Translations under genes and position numbers: made by a program
Shown: piece by piece, positions 8,050 to 14,256 of the stretch
Layout: the number at the start of each line of letters is the position of its first letter
How positions within the stretch are numbered: position 1 is the first letter of the stretch
The notes under the pieces: generated by a model
Told to the model about the DNA's origin: nothing
Seen by the model: only the letters and a program-made list of their open reading frames with translations
The model's database searches: none
Virus record (IMG/VR): IMGVR_UViG_3300046542_000099
Coordinates: 1 to 20,000 of that record
Source: a virus
Strand: one strand, 5' to 3'
DNA: 20,000 bases

Positions 8050-8471
8050 AGAACGCTCCTGTCGTAGTAGGAAGTGATAAAAAGGTCTTGCCACCAAACG
8101 TGGCCGTCGCGGAAGGTCAGCAGATGGCCGTTGCCGCGCTCGAACGGTTCGAACTCGGGTGCTGCACTCCATCCGTACATCTGGGCCCGGGCCGCCTGGC
8201 GCAGCCCGGCAAGGTCGGCGGCAGCGGCGGCACCTGTCGCGTCGCTCAGGTTGCGGACCACAAAGATCAGCGCAACCGTGACGACTACCCGCTGCTGCAT
8301 GACGTCGGCCGAGATGCTCGGCCCTGGCTGTTCCAGCATCGGAACAACGAAACAGGCCGGCGTTACCCTCGGGTTGTTCTCTGCCGCTGCCTGGAACTCC
8401 GCGGCCCGGCCCACCAGGCGCAGTGCTGGCACGGTGGCCTTGATCCGTTCCTCGACCAGCAGCTCGATCAT
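8046..8471 (-). CDS. Gp37-like protein (DUF1834), probable tail terminator
   Basis: A 141-residue protein starting MIELLVEERIKATVPALRLV. It has the usual features of the Mu gp37/DUF1834 group: an N-terminal helix, a central strand pair (VVVTVALIFVVRNLSDATG) and a C-terminal part with MYGWSAAPEFEPFERGNGHLL and WWQDLF. Proteins at this position commonly cap the tail tube at the head-proximal end. The ATG overlaps the DUF1320 stop as ATGA (8468-8471) and the stop overlaps the next GTG, so it is embedded in the head-tail joining block. The terminator role is inferred from family placement and order, not from a catalytic motif. Confidence 0.85.
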   Translation of the reverse strand: MIELLVEERIKATVPALRLVGRAAEFQAAAENNPRVTPACFVVPMLEQPGPSISADVMQQRVVVTVALIFVVRNLSDATGAAAAADLAGLRQAARAQMYGWSAAPEFEPFERGNGHLLTFRDGHVWWQDLFITSYYDRSVL

Positions 8472-8866
8472 GGCCGGCCACTCCGCCCGAACACCCGCTC
8501 CGTGGGGGCCACCATGACGACCGTGCCAGGCTCGTTCCCAGGGACCGGGGCGGTTTCCTGCAGGGCGACCCGGCCGGCGGCGATGTCACGCAGCCACGAG
8601 ACAGCGTCGCGGTACTCGTCCCGCGCATGCTCGGTCACCGCGTCGCCCAGGAGTTTGTACCTGGCGATCGCGCAGGCATTGGCCACCAGGGCTTCCGGGA
8701 CGGGCGACAGCGGCAGCGTGTAGCGGCTGGCCAGGTAGCCGTCGATCATCGAGGTGGCATCGGTCAGGATCGTGCCCAGGCCGCCATCCGGCAGAGCGGA
8801 GACGCGCTGGGCCACTTCCTCGGCGCCGTAGCGCTGCTCCAGGGCGGATCGGTCGAGGTACGGCAT
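8468..8866 (-). CDS. Gp36-like head-tail joining protein (DUF1320)
   Basis: A 132-residue, mostly helical protein starting MPYLDRSALEQRYGAEEVAQ. The sequence DATSMIDGYLASRYTLPLSP and the following helix VANACAIARYKLLGD are the classic pattern of DUF1320 (Mu gp36), structurally related to gp6/gp15-type head-tail connectors that sit under the portal. GAGGAA lies about 9 nt before the ATG. It ends with an ATGA overlap to the DUF1834 gene. The C-terminus (VFGRSGRP) is short and basic, as is common in this family. Confidence 0.92.
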   Translation of the reverse strand: MPYLDRSALEQRYGAEEVAQRVSALPDGGLGTILTDATSMIDGYLASRYTLPLSPVPEALVANACAIARYKLLGDAVTEHARDEYRDAVSWLRDIAAGRVALQETAPVPGNEPGTVVMVAPTERVFGRSGRP

Positions 8867-8869
8867 CGC

Positions 8870-9406
8870 TTACGCTTCCTCGCCGGCCGGCAGCAGGACC
8901 ACGCGGCACGCCAGCATCGGCTCGGCCGCCAGCTGCCTTGCCTGCTCCTCGGTGATCTCAGAAGGCTCGATCACGGTCGGCGTGGTACTCCAGGCGCGAC
9001 CAGCGCGGCGGAACCCCTCCTGCCTGGAGGTCACCTCGAGACCATAGATGCTTGGGGGAGAAACGACGCTCTTCTTGTCGGCGCTTGCGCCACTGTCCGC
9101 CGCCCCGGCCTGCAGGCTTTGGGTGCCATCGCTGCCCTCGCCCTGCTGCAGGTCGGTCGAGCCCAGCTCGTGCTGCTGCGGAAGCTGGCCTCCGGCCTGC
9201 CCCTGCTGGCCCGCCTGCAGGGGCAGGCCACCCGTCGAGGTGTCCGCCTGCAGGTCCTGGCCGCCCGTCGAGGTGTCCGCCTGCAGCACCTGGCCGCCCG
9301 TCGAGGTGTCCGGTGGCAGGGGGTTCTGGGCGCCAGCGGCCGGTGCGCCCTGTTTCGAGGCTTTGCCGCCCTTCCGAGCTGGGGCGGCCGATGCGTTTTT
9401 TTCCAT
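8870..9406 (-). CDS. Gp35-like phage protein (HI1506 type) with 11-residue repeats
   Basis: Two ATGs are possible, at 9433 and 9406. I prefer 9406 (MEKNASAAPARKGGKASKQG, 178 residues) because GGAG lies 5 nt upstream; the 9433 start would have only a poorly spaced AGGCGG. The basic, Ala-rich N-terminus leads into three copies of an 11-residue unit (DTSTGGQxLQA) and then a Gln/Gly-rich linker. The C-terminal part (about residues 115-178) has SRQEGFRRAGRAWSTTPTVI and ITEEQARQLAAEPML, matching the conserved C-terminus of Mu gp35/HI1506 proteins. The exact function of that family is unknown. Its place between the capsid and DUF1320 genes suggests a head or connector-associated role. The long disordered N-terminus is the part that differs from simple family members. 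Confidence 0.82.
   Translation of the reverse strand: MEKNASAAPARKGGKASKQGAPAAGAQNPLPPDTSTGGQVLQADTSTGGQDLQADTSTGGLPLQAGQQGQAGGQLPQQHELGSTDLQQGEGSDGTQSLQAGAADSGASADKKSVVSPPSIYGLEVTSRQEGFRRAGRAWSTTPTVIEPSEITEEQARQLAAEPMLACRVVLLPAGEEA
9226..9312 (-). repeat. Three in-frame 33-bp tandem repeats inside the gp35-like gene
   Basis: The core GGCCRCCCGTCGAGGTGTCC (plus strand) starts at 9226, 9259 and 9292, an exact 33-bp period. The third copy is partial at its right end. The near identity of the DNA, more than protein constraint needs, suggests recent expansion by slippage or recombination. Each unit encodes an 11-residue DTSTGG-type repeat. Confidence 0.9.
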
Positions 9407-9446
9407 GTCGACTCCGAATGTTGTTTTGTGCATGCCGCCTGGCTTA

Positions 9447-9468
9447 CCCGCCCGGCGATCCGGGCGGG
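9447..9468 (-). terminator. Stem-loop after major capsid gene
   Basis: A perfect 9-bp inverted repeat, CCCGCCCGG and CCGGGCGGG, with a 4-base loop, lies about 24 nt after the capsid stop and before the gp35-like gene. No U-tract follows on the minus strand. It could act as a partial terminator or protect the capsid mRNA 3' end, fitting the high demand for capsid relative to the genes that follow. Confidence 0.5.
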
Positions 9469-9492
9469 GAGCCTATGCGCTCAGGCTGTCGA

Positions 9493-10590
9493 TCAGACTG
9501 GCGCGACCGTGCCGGTCGAGCCGAAGGCGAGCTGCCAGAAGCCGTAGCCGCCGGCCGCGCGGGCCTCGGCGCCGAACTTGAACTTCTTGCGGTTGAACAC
9601 GTCGTCGGCCTGCGGGTCGGTCTGCTGGACGAAAACAGGCGCCTTGCGCTCCTGGTAGACGAACGGCTTGACCGGCTTGGTCGTATCCAGCAGATACCAG
9701 GCAGTGCGCGACTTCAGGCGGGCGTCGACGCGCACGATGAACGCGTTCTTGTACGGGTTCGGAACGCCGTCTTCGAGGCGGTCCGTGGTGACCAGGGTAT
9801 TCGCGGTGGCCTTCAGTGCCGGCGGCACCATCAGCACGTTCGGCTTGATGTTCAGCGGGCGGCCCTCGTCGTCCTTGAATTCCATCATGGCGGTCTCGGC
9901 CGCACCGACGCTGGCCTGGACAGCCGCCAGGCTGGCGATGCTCAGCTTCTTGTCGAACATGTTGCTGACCGAGATGTCCAGCCCGGTATCGTCTTTGGCG
10001 GGGTGGTCGACGTCGAAGAAGTACTGGCCGTCGTAGCACCTGGTGACAAAAGCGCCGTTCACCACGTCGGCGATGATCTCGTCCGGCAGCTGCTTGGCGG
10101 AGTCGCCGGCCGCCGTCGCCTGCGGCTGGTAAATGCCCAGGTTGTCGTCTTCGATGTCGTTGCGGTCGACCTCGACGGTGGCTTCCCAGTCGTTGTTGAC
10201 GATCACGTACTTGAACAGGGACAGCGCCTTGACCGTCTTTTCGCCGATCCACAGGCGCATGCGCGGGAATTTGCTCAACCAGGCGTAGTCGTTCTGGCCG
10301 GTGGTCGACGGCACCTTCATCGCGATCTGCTCCCAGTCCGATGGCGCGGCCGAGAAGGCATTATTGAAGGTGGTTTTCAGGCTGGTGAACAGGTTGCCGA
10401 CGGTTTCCTTGTTAACCAGCAGGCCGCCCATGGCGATCGCCGGCGCGGCGCCGGCGCCCAGCTGTGGCACGAGATCGCCGACCGGGCCCAGGGCAGGACC
10501 GGAAGCGGCCGCGTACACGGCACTGCAGCCCAGGGCCGCCAGTGTGCCCAGGACGGCCCAGGCGAGAGTCTTGTAGATCGTTTTTTTCAT
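9493..10590 (-). CDS. Major capsid protein (Mu gpT-like) with signal-peptide-like N-terminal extension
   Basis: A 365-residue protein. From about residue 55 (LLVNKETVGNLFTSLKTTFN) to the end it follows the Mu major head subunit gpT pattern, including FPRMRLWIGEK, YVIVNNDWEATVEVDRNDIE, FFDVDHP, and the closing YGFWQLAFGS. Unusually, about 50 residues precede this: MKKTIYKTLAWAVLGTLAAL, then GCSAVYAAASG, which look like an n-region, h-region and cleavage site, then a Gly/Pro/Ala-rich stretch. The ATG at 10590 has AGGA about 11 nt upstream; the internal ATG at residue 54 or so (MGGLLVN) has no clear Shine-Dalgarno, so the extension is likely translated. The extension may instead be a prohead delta region removed by the phage protease. 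The gene follows the cement protein gene and is followed by a stable hairpin. Confidence 0.93.
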   Translation of the reverse strand: MKKTIYKTLAWAVLGTLAALGCSAVYAAASGPALGPVGDLVPQLGAGAAPAIAMGGLLVNKETVGNLFTSLKTTFNNAFSAAPSDWEQIAMKVPSTTGQNDYAWLSKFPRMRLWIGEKTVKALSLFKYVIVNNDWEATVEVDRNDIEDDNLGIYQPQATAAGDSAKQLPDEIIADVVNGAFVTRCYDGQYFFDVDHPAKDDTGLDISVSNMFDKKLSIASLAAVQASVGAAETAMMEFKDDEGRPLNIKPNVLMVPPALKATANTLVTTDRLEDGVPNPYKNAFIVRVDARLKSRTAWYLLDTTKPVKPFVYQERKAPVFVQQTDPQADDVFNRKKFKFGAEARAAGGYGFWQLAFGSTGTVAPV

Positions 10591-10636
10591 GTTTCGCGAA
10601 GTCCTAGTGGAGAAGTTTTGTTGCGGGTGGCGGGCG

Positions 10637-11041
10637 CTACTCGATCCAGACGCCGTCGACTTCGACCGCCAGCAGCTTGCCGGCGGCGGAGCGGGCGCCC
10701 GCGCCGTTGGTCTTGGCCACCGTCTGGTCGTCCACGATGTAGACCGTGTTGCCAGCGTCGGCCTGGCTGACCGGGTCCGCCTGGTGGTTCGTGAACTTGA
10801 AGGCGAGCTTGCGGCGCACTGCGAGAGTTTTGGCACCGTCAGCGCCGCCCGTGTTGTCGACGAAGTCTTCCGAACGGCCCTGGTAACGCAAGGTGGCCGA
10901 CACGGAGCCTGGCACCAGGTAGCCGGCAGCGTTCAGCGCCACGAGCGCGCCGCCGTAAATCTTCGCGCCGGCCGCGACCGGGAGCACGACAAGTTCCGTG
11001 CCCTTGTGCGGGGTGGCGCGCGAGGAGGTCAAAGCAACCAT
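10637..11041 (-). CDS. Capsid cement/decoration protein (DUF2190-like)
   Basis: A 134-residue protein starting MVALTSSRATPHKGTELVVL. The segments LPVAAGAKIYGGALVALNAA and GYLVPGSV, the VDNTGGADGAKT turn, and YIVDDQTVAKT near the C-terminus match small beta-barrel cement proteins encoded beside the capsid gene in many Mu-like phages. Such proteins bind the outside of the mature capsid and stabilise it against DNA pressure. TGGAG lies 6 nt before the ATG at 11041. It sits between the protease-scaffold gene and the capsid gene, the usual order. Assignment to DUF2190 or to its near relatives is from pattern recall. Confidence 0.85.
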   Translation of the reverse strand: MVALTSSRATPHKGTELVVLPVAAGAKIYGGALVALNAAGYLVPGSVSATLRYQGRSEDFVDNTGGADGAKTLAVRRKLAFKFTNHQADPVSQADAGNTVYIVDDQTVAKTNGAGARSAAGKLLAVEVDGVWIE

Positions 11042-11081
11042 CTATATCTCCAGTTGAGTAAAGGGGAAACGTCGCCGGCAG

Positions 11082-11657
11082 TTAGGACGCGGTGTCCGAC
11101 TGCAGGGTCTTCAGGAAGTCCTCCTCCGATACGCCCGTCATCCGGCAGAGGTCCTTCTGGTTGGCCGTCAGCGCCGCCGTGCCACCCTTCGGCGGGGTGA
11201 CGGTGTTGCTCTGCATGCCGGACAGGATGGCGATCGGCGGCGCGCTGCCCAGGTAGGCCGACAGCGCGGCGAAGTCCTTCGTGCCGAACTCGCGCGCCCA
11301 TGGCTCCTGGGCGGGCAGCAGCTTGCCGGCTGCGAGCGCGTCCTTCACGGCCTTGTCGACGCGGCCTTCGTTCAGCTCCGCCGACAGCGCGGCGACTTGG
11401 CCCTGCAGGGCGGTCATCGTGGCGACCGGCACGAACTTGGCAGGGTCGGGCGTGGCCGCGCTCAGGCTGGCGACCTGTTCGCATTGGCGCGCCAGGTGGC
11501 CGATCAGGTCGAACGAGGCGGCGGCCGTCGCAGTCGGATTGTCGGTCTTGATCTGGTCGATCAGCTTTTGCAGGTGGGCTTTGATGTCCTCGGCGGGTGC
11601 GCCGACGGGCAGATTCAACATCCAGCGCAACTGCTCCAGCAGTTCTTCGATGTTCAT
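11082..11657 (-). CDS. Internal scaffold protein (Mu gpZ-like), nested in-frame in protease gene
   Basis: An in-frame ATG at 11657 (MNIEELLEQLRWMLNLPVGA) is preceded by GGAGGAAGTAAGC, one of the best ribosome binding sites in the window, while the protease start has none. The product would be 191 residues: helix-rich, without the protease motifs, and identical to the C-terminal scaffold half. In phage Mu the scaffold Z is made in just this way from within gene I, giving many scaffold copies per protease. The start lies right after the low-complexity linker SLSQPTPLPEEVS, that is, at a natural domain border. Confidence 0.85.
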   Translation of the reverse strand: MNIEELLEQLRWMLNLPVGAPAEDIKAHLQKLIDQIKTDNPTATAAASFDLIGHLARQCEQVASLSAATPDPAKFVPVATMTALQGQVAALSAELNEGRVDKAVKDALAAGKLLPAQEPWAREFGTKDFAALSAYLGSAPPIAILSGMQSNTVTPPKGGTAALTANQKDLCRMTGVSEEDFLKTLQSDTAS

Positions 11658-12206
11658 GCTTACTTCCTCCGGTAGAGGTGTGGGTTGGGAAAGGGAAAAG
11701 TGGAGCGCCGCCGCCTCGAGCAGGACTTCGCTCATGCCGTCGATCGCGGGGTTGTTGGTGGCCGCAGCCATATATAGAGAGGTGACCGCCCCGGTGGGCT
11801 TGTCGTAGCCGATGACGGGCGAGATGTAGCGGTACTCATCCGCGGCGATCATGCCGGCTGCGCGGTCGGTCCATTCCACGTCGACGGCAAACAGGCCGAC
11901 GCCGTCGCGCCACTCCAGCTGCTTGAACCACCCGGCCGCCGGCGCCGGCTGGCCGTTATCCTTCGCCAGCAGCGTCTGGTGCTCGTAGTCGAGCACGTAC
12001 GGCGTGCCGCGCGCGTCCGCTGCTGCGATGAGCCGCTGCGCCAGGGCGCCGTCGATGAACCAGCCCGGCGCATCGAAGGGCCGACCGTCGCGACCCCTGA
12101 ACGACCCGGCCGGCAGCAGCTGCAGCTCGCGCCCTGGCGTGATGGCCAGGGAGCAGGCGGCAATCCCGAAGGGCGTTGAAGTGGGGGTTGGAGTGCGTTT
12201 AGGCAT
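11082..12206 (-). CDS. Prohead protease and scaffold (Mu gpI-like)
   Basis: I choose ATG 12206 (MPKRTPTPTSTPFGIAACSL, 374 residues); ATG 12242 would add 12 residues but falls inside an 18-bp palindrome, and neither start has a good Shine-Dalgarno. The N-terminal half is the Mu I-type protease domain: LLPAGSFRGRDGRP, LDYEHQTLL near residue 72-80, EYRYISPV near 124-131 and AATNNPAIDG near 148. It matures the prohead by cleaving scaffold and probably capsid N-termini. The C-terminal half is helical (AALQ-, VDKAVKDAL-type coiled coil) and acts as scaffold. It contains an internal start for a separate scaffold product. The gene is preceded by the largest intergenic gap of the window. Confidence 0.92.
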   Translation of the reverse strand: MPKRTPTPTSTPFGIAACSLAITPGRELQLLPAGSFRGRDGRPFDAPGWFIDGALAQRLIAAADARGTPYVLDYEHQTLLAKDNGQPAPAAGWFKQLEWRDGVGLFAVDVEWTDRAAGMIAADEYRYISPVIGYDKPTGAVTSLYMAAATNNPAIDGMSEVLLEAAALHFSLSQPTPLPEEVSMNIEELLEQLRWMLNLPVGAPAEDIKAHLQKLIDQIKTDNPTATAAASFDLIGHLARQCEQVASLSAATPDPAKFVPVATMTALQGQVAALSAELNEGRVDKAVKDALAAGKLLPAQEPWAREFGTKDFAALSAYLGSAPPIAILSGMQSNTVTPPKGGTAALTANQKDLCRMTGVSEEDFLKTLQSDTAS

Positions 12207-12209
12207 GAC

Positions 12210-12229
12210 GCCATCGTCGCAGCGATGGC
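12210..12229 (-). promoter_or_regulatory. Stem-loop just before the protease ATG
   Basis: GCCATCG (12210-12216) and CGATGGC (12223-12229) form a perfect 7-bp stem with a 6-nt loop. It ends 3 nt before the ATG at 12206 and would hide the ribosome binding region of the protease. If translation starts at 12242 it is only coding sequence. It could keep protease synthesis low compared with the nested scaffold. Confidence 0.4.
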
Positions 12230-12241
12230 CGTGCCGGAACA

Positions 12242-12259
12242 TGCTGACACGTGTCAGCA
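12242..12259. promoter_or_regulatory. 18-bp perfect palindrome, operator-like
   Basis: TGCTGACACGTGTCAGCA is its own reverse complement, with a CACGTG centre. It lies upstream of the preferred protease start. An uninterrupted 18-bp palindrome is typical of a dimeric regulator site more than of an RNA hairpin. It could serve an activator or repressor of the capsid genes. Confidence 0.55.
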
Positions 12260-12285
12260 GTGCCTTGCGGAATTAAAAAACAGTT

Positions 12286-12301
12286 GGAAATTTAAATTTC
12301 C
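12286..12301. promoter_or_regulatory. 16-bp AT-rich palindrome followed by T6 on the minus strand
   Basis: GGAAATTTAAATTTCC is a perfect palindrome in locally AT-rich DNA. Its centre lies 43 bp, about four helical turns, from the centre of the 18-bp palindrome. On the minus strand it is followed after 5 nt by TTTTTT, so two readings are possible: an activator site of a late promoter with a TTTAAT-like -10, or a weak rho-independent terminator for the upstream operon. Confidence 0.45.
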
Positions 12302-12329
12302 GGCTGGCATTCGCGCCGCGCTTCGGAAT

Positions 12330-12366
12330 TAACGCGTGTCTAACGCGCCTACGGGCGTTTAACGCC
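12330..12366. repeat. GCGTTA/TAACGC repeat cluster
   Basis: TAACGCG occurs at 12330 and 12341, one helical turn apart, and TAACGCC at 12360 is half of the inverted repeat GGCGTTTAACGCC (12354-12366). Together with the two palindromes this fills most of the 12207-12493 gap, in which I see no gene. The stretch 12367-12493 holds nothing recognisable. Confidence 0.45.
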
Positions 12367-12493
12367 GCGAATTCGACAGGATGCCCTACCACAAGGATTT
12401 CGGAGGCTCAGATCGGCCGATTCCCCATTTCAGGGTCCGCGCCCAGACCGGGGTTTGGAACAGCTGGCTGGCCGTTCAATGCTGACCATGATT

Positions 12494-13012
12494 TTACCCT
12501 TGGCCGAGGTAGTCCCGAAGCGCGTCGACAATTGCCTCCTCTTCAGCTGGGTACAGCGTGCCGTCCGGCTGGATCGGAAAGAACGGCCGTGCGGGGATGT
12601 CGCCCCACAGGTGCGGGAATTGGGCCTTGGTCCCACCGAAGTGCTGCATGAAGGCTTGCGGCGCCGGCGATGCCACAAGCAGGCTGCCTTCGCCTACCTG
12701 GTAGTGAATACCGCGCGCCATCTCGCCGCTCGCGATCAGCGGCTTTTTGCCCGGCACCGCGGCCCCCTTGCGCTTCGCCCCGGCCGCCTTGCCGCCGCGC
12801 GACTGGATGTACCGCGCCAGCGTGGCCGCGCTGTTCGCCCTCCAGGGCGTCCCGTCCGGCGCCTGGCTGGCCCCGAACCTGCCTTTGATCCGCTCGGCCA
12901 TATCCTCGCCCAGTCCGCGCAGGAACGGCTCCGTGTCACCAACACGCTCGACCAGCTGCGCGAGCAGCTGGTCGACGGGGCCGCTGGCTACCTCGATGTA
13001 CTTGTCGACCAT
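12494..13012 (-). CDS. Virion morphogenesis protein (Mu gpG-like)
   Basis: A 172-residue protein. I choose ATG 13012 (MVDKYIEVASGPVDQLLAQL), since GGGAGG lies 5-7 nt upstream and the upstream gene ends 1 nt away; an ATG at 13048 would overlap that gene with no such site. The pattern APDGTPWRANSAAT, then PLIASGEMARGIHY, FMQHFGGTKAQFP and DIPARPFFPI is that of the phage virion morphogenesis family (Phage_tail_S, Mu gpG). In Mu, gpG is involved in tail or head-tail assembly; in siphoviruses of this group its exact step is less clear. It is the last gene before the palindrome-rich gap. Confidence 0.9.
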   Translation of the reverse strand: MVDKYIEVASGPVDQLLAQLVERVGDTEPFLRGLGEDMAERIKGRFGASQAPDGTPWRANSAATLARYIQSRGGKAAGAKRKGAAVPGKKPLIASGEMARGIHYQVGEGSLLVASPAPQAFMQHFGGTKAQFPHLWGDIPARPFFPIQPDGTLYPAEEEAIVDALRDYLGQG

Positions 13013-13013
13013 G

Positions 13014-14255
13014 TCACCCTCCCTGCACTTTAACGAAGTGCCCGTCACGCAGGCCGGCGGCGATCGCGCCGTCCTCTACCCTGAACGCGCTTACCAGCCG
13101 ATTGAGTTCGCCACCCTGCTGCTGGCTGAAGTCCAGCGCGACCGCCACCTTGCCGGCCTGCCCCTCACCCGCCCGCACTATATATATAAGGGTGCCGCTC
13201 CTGGTATCGAACAGTACCTCGAGCGGCCCGGCCAGCGCATCGCGCAGGGTCAGCCATTCCGCAGCGCCCAGGAACGCATCGCTGCCACTGCCAAGCTGGG
13301 CGCTACTGGCCACCAACCCGTCCTCGAGCACGATCTCGGCGCTGGCCGGCGCCGCGCCGCGCGCCGCCAGCCAATCAAGGATGTCCGGGGCGACGGCGCC
13401 GGCGATCGTGCTGCGACCCCGCCCACCTGGATCGGCCAGCACCGTCTCGACAAAGCCACGGTAGGCCGCCGACTGCTCCGCCTGCAGCACCGGCTGCATT
13501 GCCTGGTACAGGCGCGAGCCGATCGGCGCCGCCAGCCTGGTCAGCCGGTCGTCGACCAGGGACTGCAGCGGCGCGTTTGCGCGCGCGCCTGGCGCATAGT
13601 CGAAACCCTTGTCGATCCCGACCGGCCCGCCGGTTTTGGGATTGATGGCCTGCCAGCCATCGGGAGGCGATGCCTTGCCCGCATCGGCCGCCGCCGCGTA
13701 GGCCCGGGCGTCGACGGCGACTACCCGGCAGTGGCACATCCAGCCATTGGGCGGGAAGTGGGTCGTCCAGAACGCATGGTCGTGCGGCAGCACCAGGCCG
13801 TGCCAGGAAACGTGCAAGGGCCGAGGGTGGGCGACGCCGTCGGCGTGGACGTACTTCCAGTAGGGCTTGACCTTGAGCAGCTGGGGATTCTTCAGCTGCT
13901 GCCAGCGCCCGGCCGCATAGCTGGTCGCCGTGTTGGTCTGGTAGATGATCCTGGTGCGCCATGCTTCGCCGGCCGCCGTGCCTTCCCCGGTCCAGCCGGT
14001 CCAGCCGTGCTTCTGCACGATCTGCTGGAAGTCTTTACGGAACGCCTCCAGCCCACTGCCGGTCTCGATTCCGCGCTGCACCGCGGCGTTCAGGTCGGCC
14101 AGCAGGTCGGCATTGGCTGCGCCGGCAACCACGAACGCCCGGTCGTGGGCGGCGCGCATGATGTCGTCCCAGCGCTCGGTGGGGAGGTTCAGCTTGGCCT
14201 TGAAGAACGCCAGCTGCTCCTCGAACGGGGTGTTCTTGCCTACCTTCAGCGGCAT
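13014..14255 (-). CDS. Mu F-like minor head / head morphogenesis protein with extra C-terminal domain
   Basis: A 413-residue protein beginning MPLKVGKNTPFEEQLAFFKA. Residues about 90-180 form the F-like (SPP1 gp7-type) core: WRTRIIYQTNTATSYAAGR (about 100-117), HADGVAHPRPLH (137-148) and PPNGWMCHCRV (168-178) with the usual CxC. These proteins bind the portal and are injected or retained as minor head proteins. After a linker, residues about 290-413 form a separate alpha/beta domain (PLEVLFDTRSGTLIYIVRAG near 344-363, NRLVSAFRV near 385). That resembles the small RelE/barnase/EndoU-like nuclease domains (PBECR group) fused to many phage head proteins, but this is a weak, by-eye match. AGGACGGGG precedes the ATG, which comes 1 nt after the portal stop. 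Confidence 0.9.
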   Translation of the reverse strand: MPLKVGKNTPFEEQLAFFKAKLNLPTERWDDIMRAAHDRAFVVAGAANADLLADLNAAVQRGIETGSGLEAFRKDFQQIVQKHGWTGWTGEGTAAGEAWRTRIIYQTNTATSYAAGRWQQLKNPQLLKVKPYWKYVHADGVAHPRPLHVSWHGLVLPHDHAFWTTHFPPNGWMCHCRVVAVDARAYAAAADAGKASPPDGWQAINPKTGGPVGIDKGFDYAPGARANAPLQSLVDDRLTRLAAPIGSRLYQAMQPVLQAEQSAAYRGFVETVLADPGGRGRSTIAGAVAPDILDWLAARGAAPASAEIVLEDGLVASSAQLGSGSDAFLGAAEWLTLRDALAGPLEVLFDTRSGTLIYIVRAGEGQAGKVAVALDFSQQQGGELNRLVSAFRVEDGAIAAGLRDGHFVKVQGG

Positions 14256-14256
14256 G

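Noticed and set aside
7762-8628. 288-residue frame covering the small gene and its upstream region
   Set aside because: Only the last 95 residues are plausible; the rest is an out-of-frame reading of the DUF1834 gene. GTG at 8049 with AGGAG is the better start.
9226-9312. CRISPR-like regular repeats
   Set aside because: Direct 33-bp tandem units without spacers, in frame within a coding region; it is a protein repeat.
9493-10836. Longer 447-residue version of the capsid protein starting at 10836
   Set aside because: The added N-terminus overlaps the cement protein gene in another frame and reads as Ser/Thr/Arg-rich nonsense; ATG 10590 is the sensible start.
11769-11776. TATATA tracts (6773-6781, 11769-11776, 13180-13190) as repeated promoter -10 elements
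   Set aside because: The latter two are inside recognised coding sequence and none has a matching -35 at 16-18 bp; only an AT-rich spacer near 6775 remains, with no further support.
12430-12678. 82-residue minus-strand frame partly in the 12243-12493 gap
   Set aside because: Mostly overlaps the G-like gene out of frame and has no ribosome binding site; the part inside the gap would be only about 17 residues.
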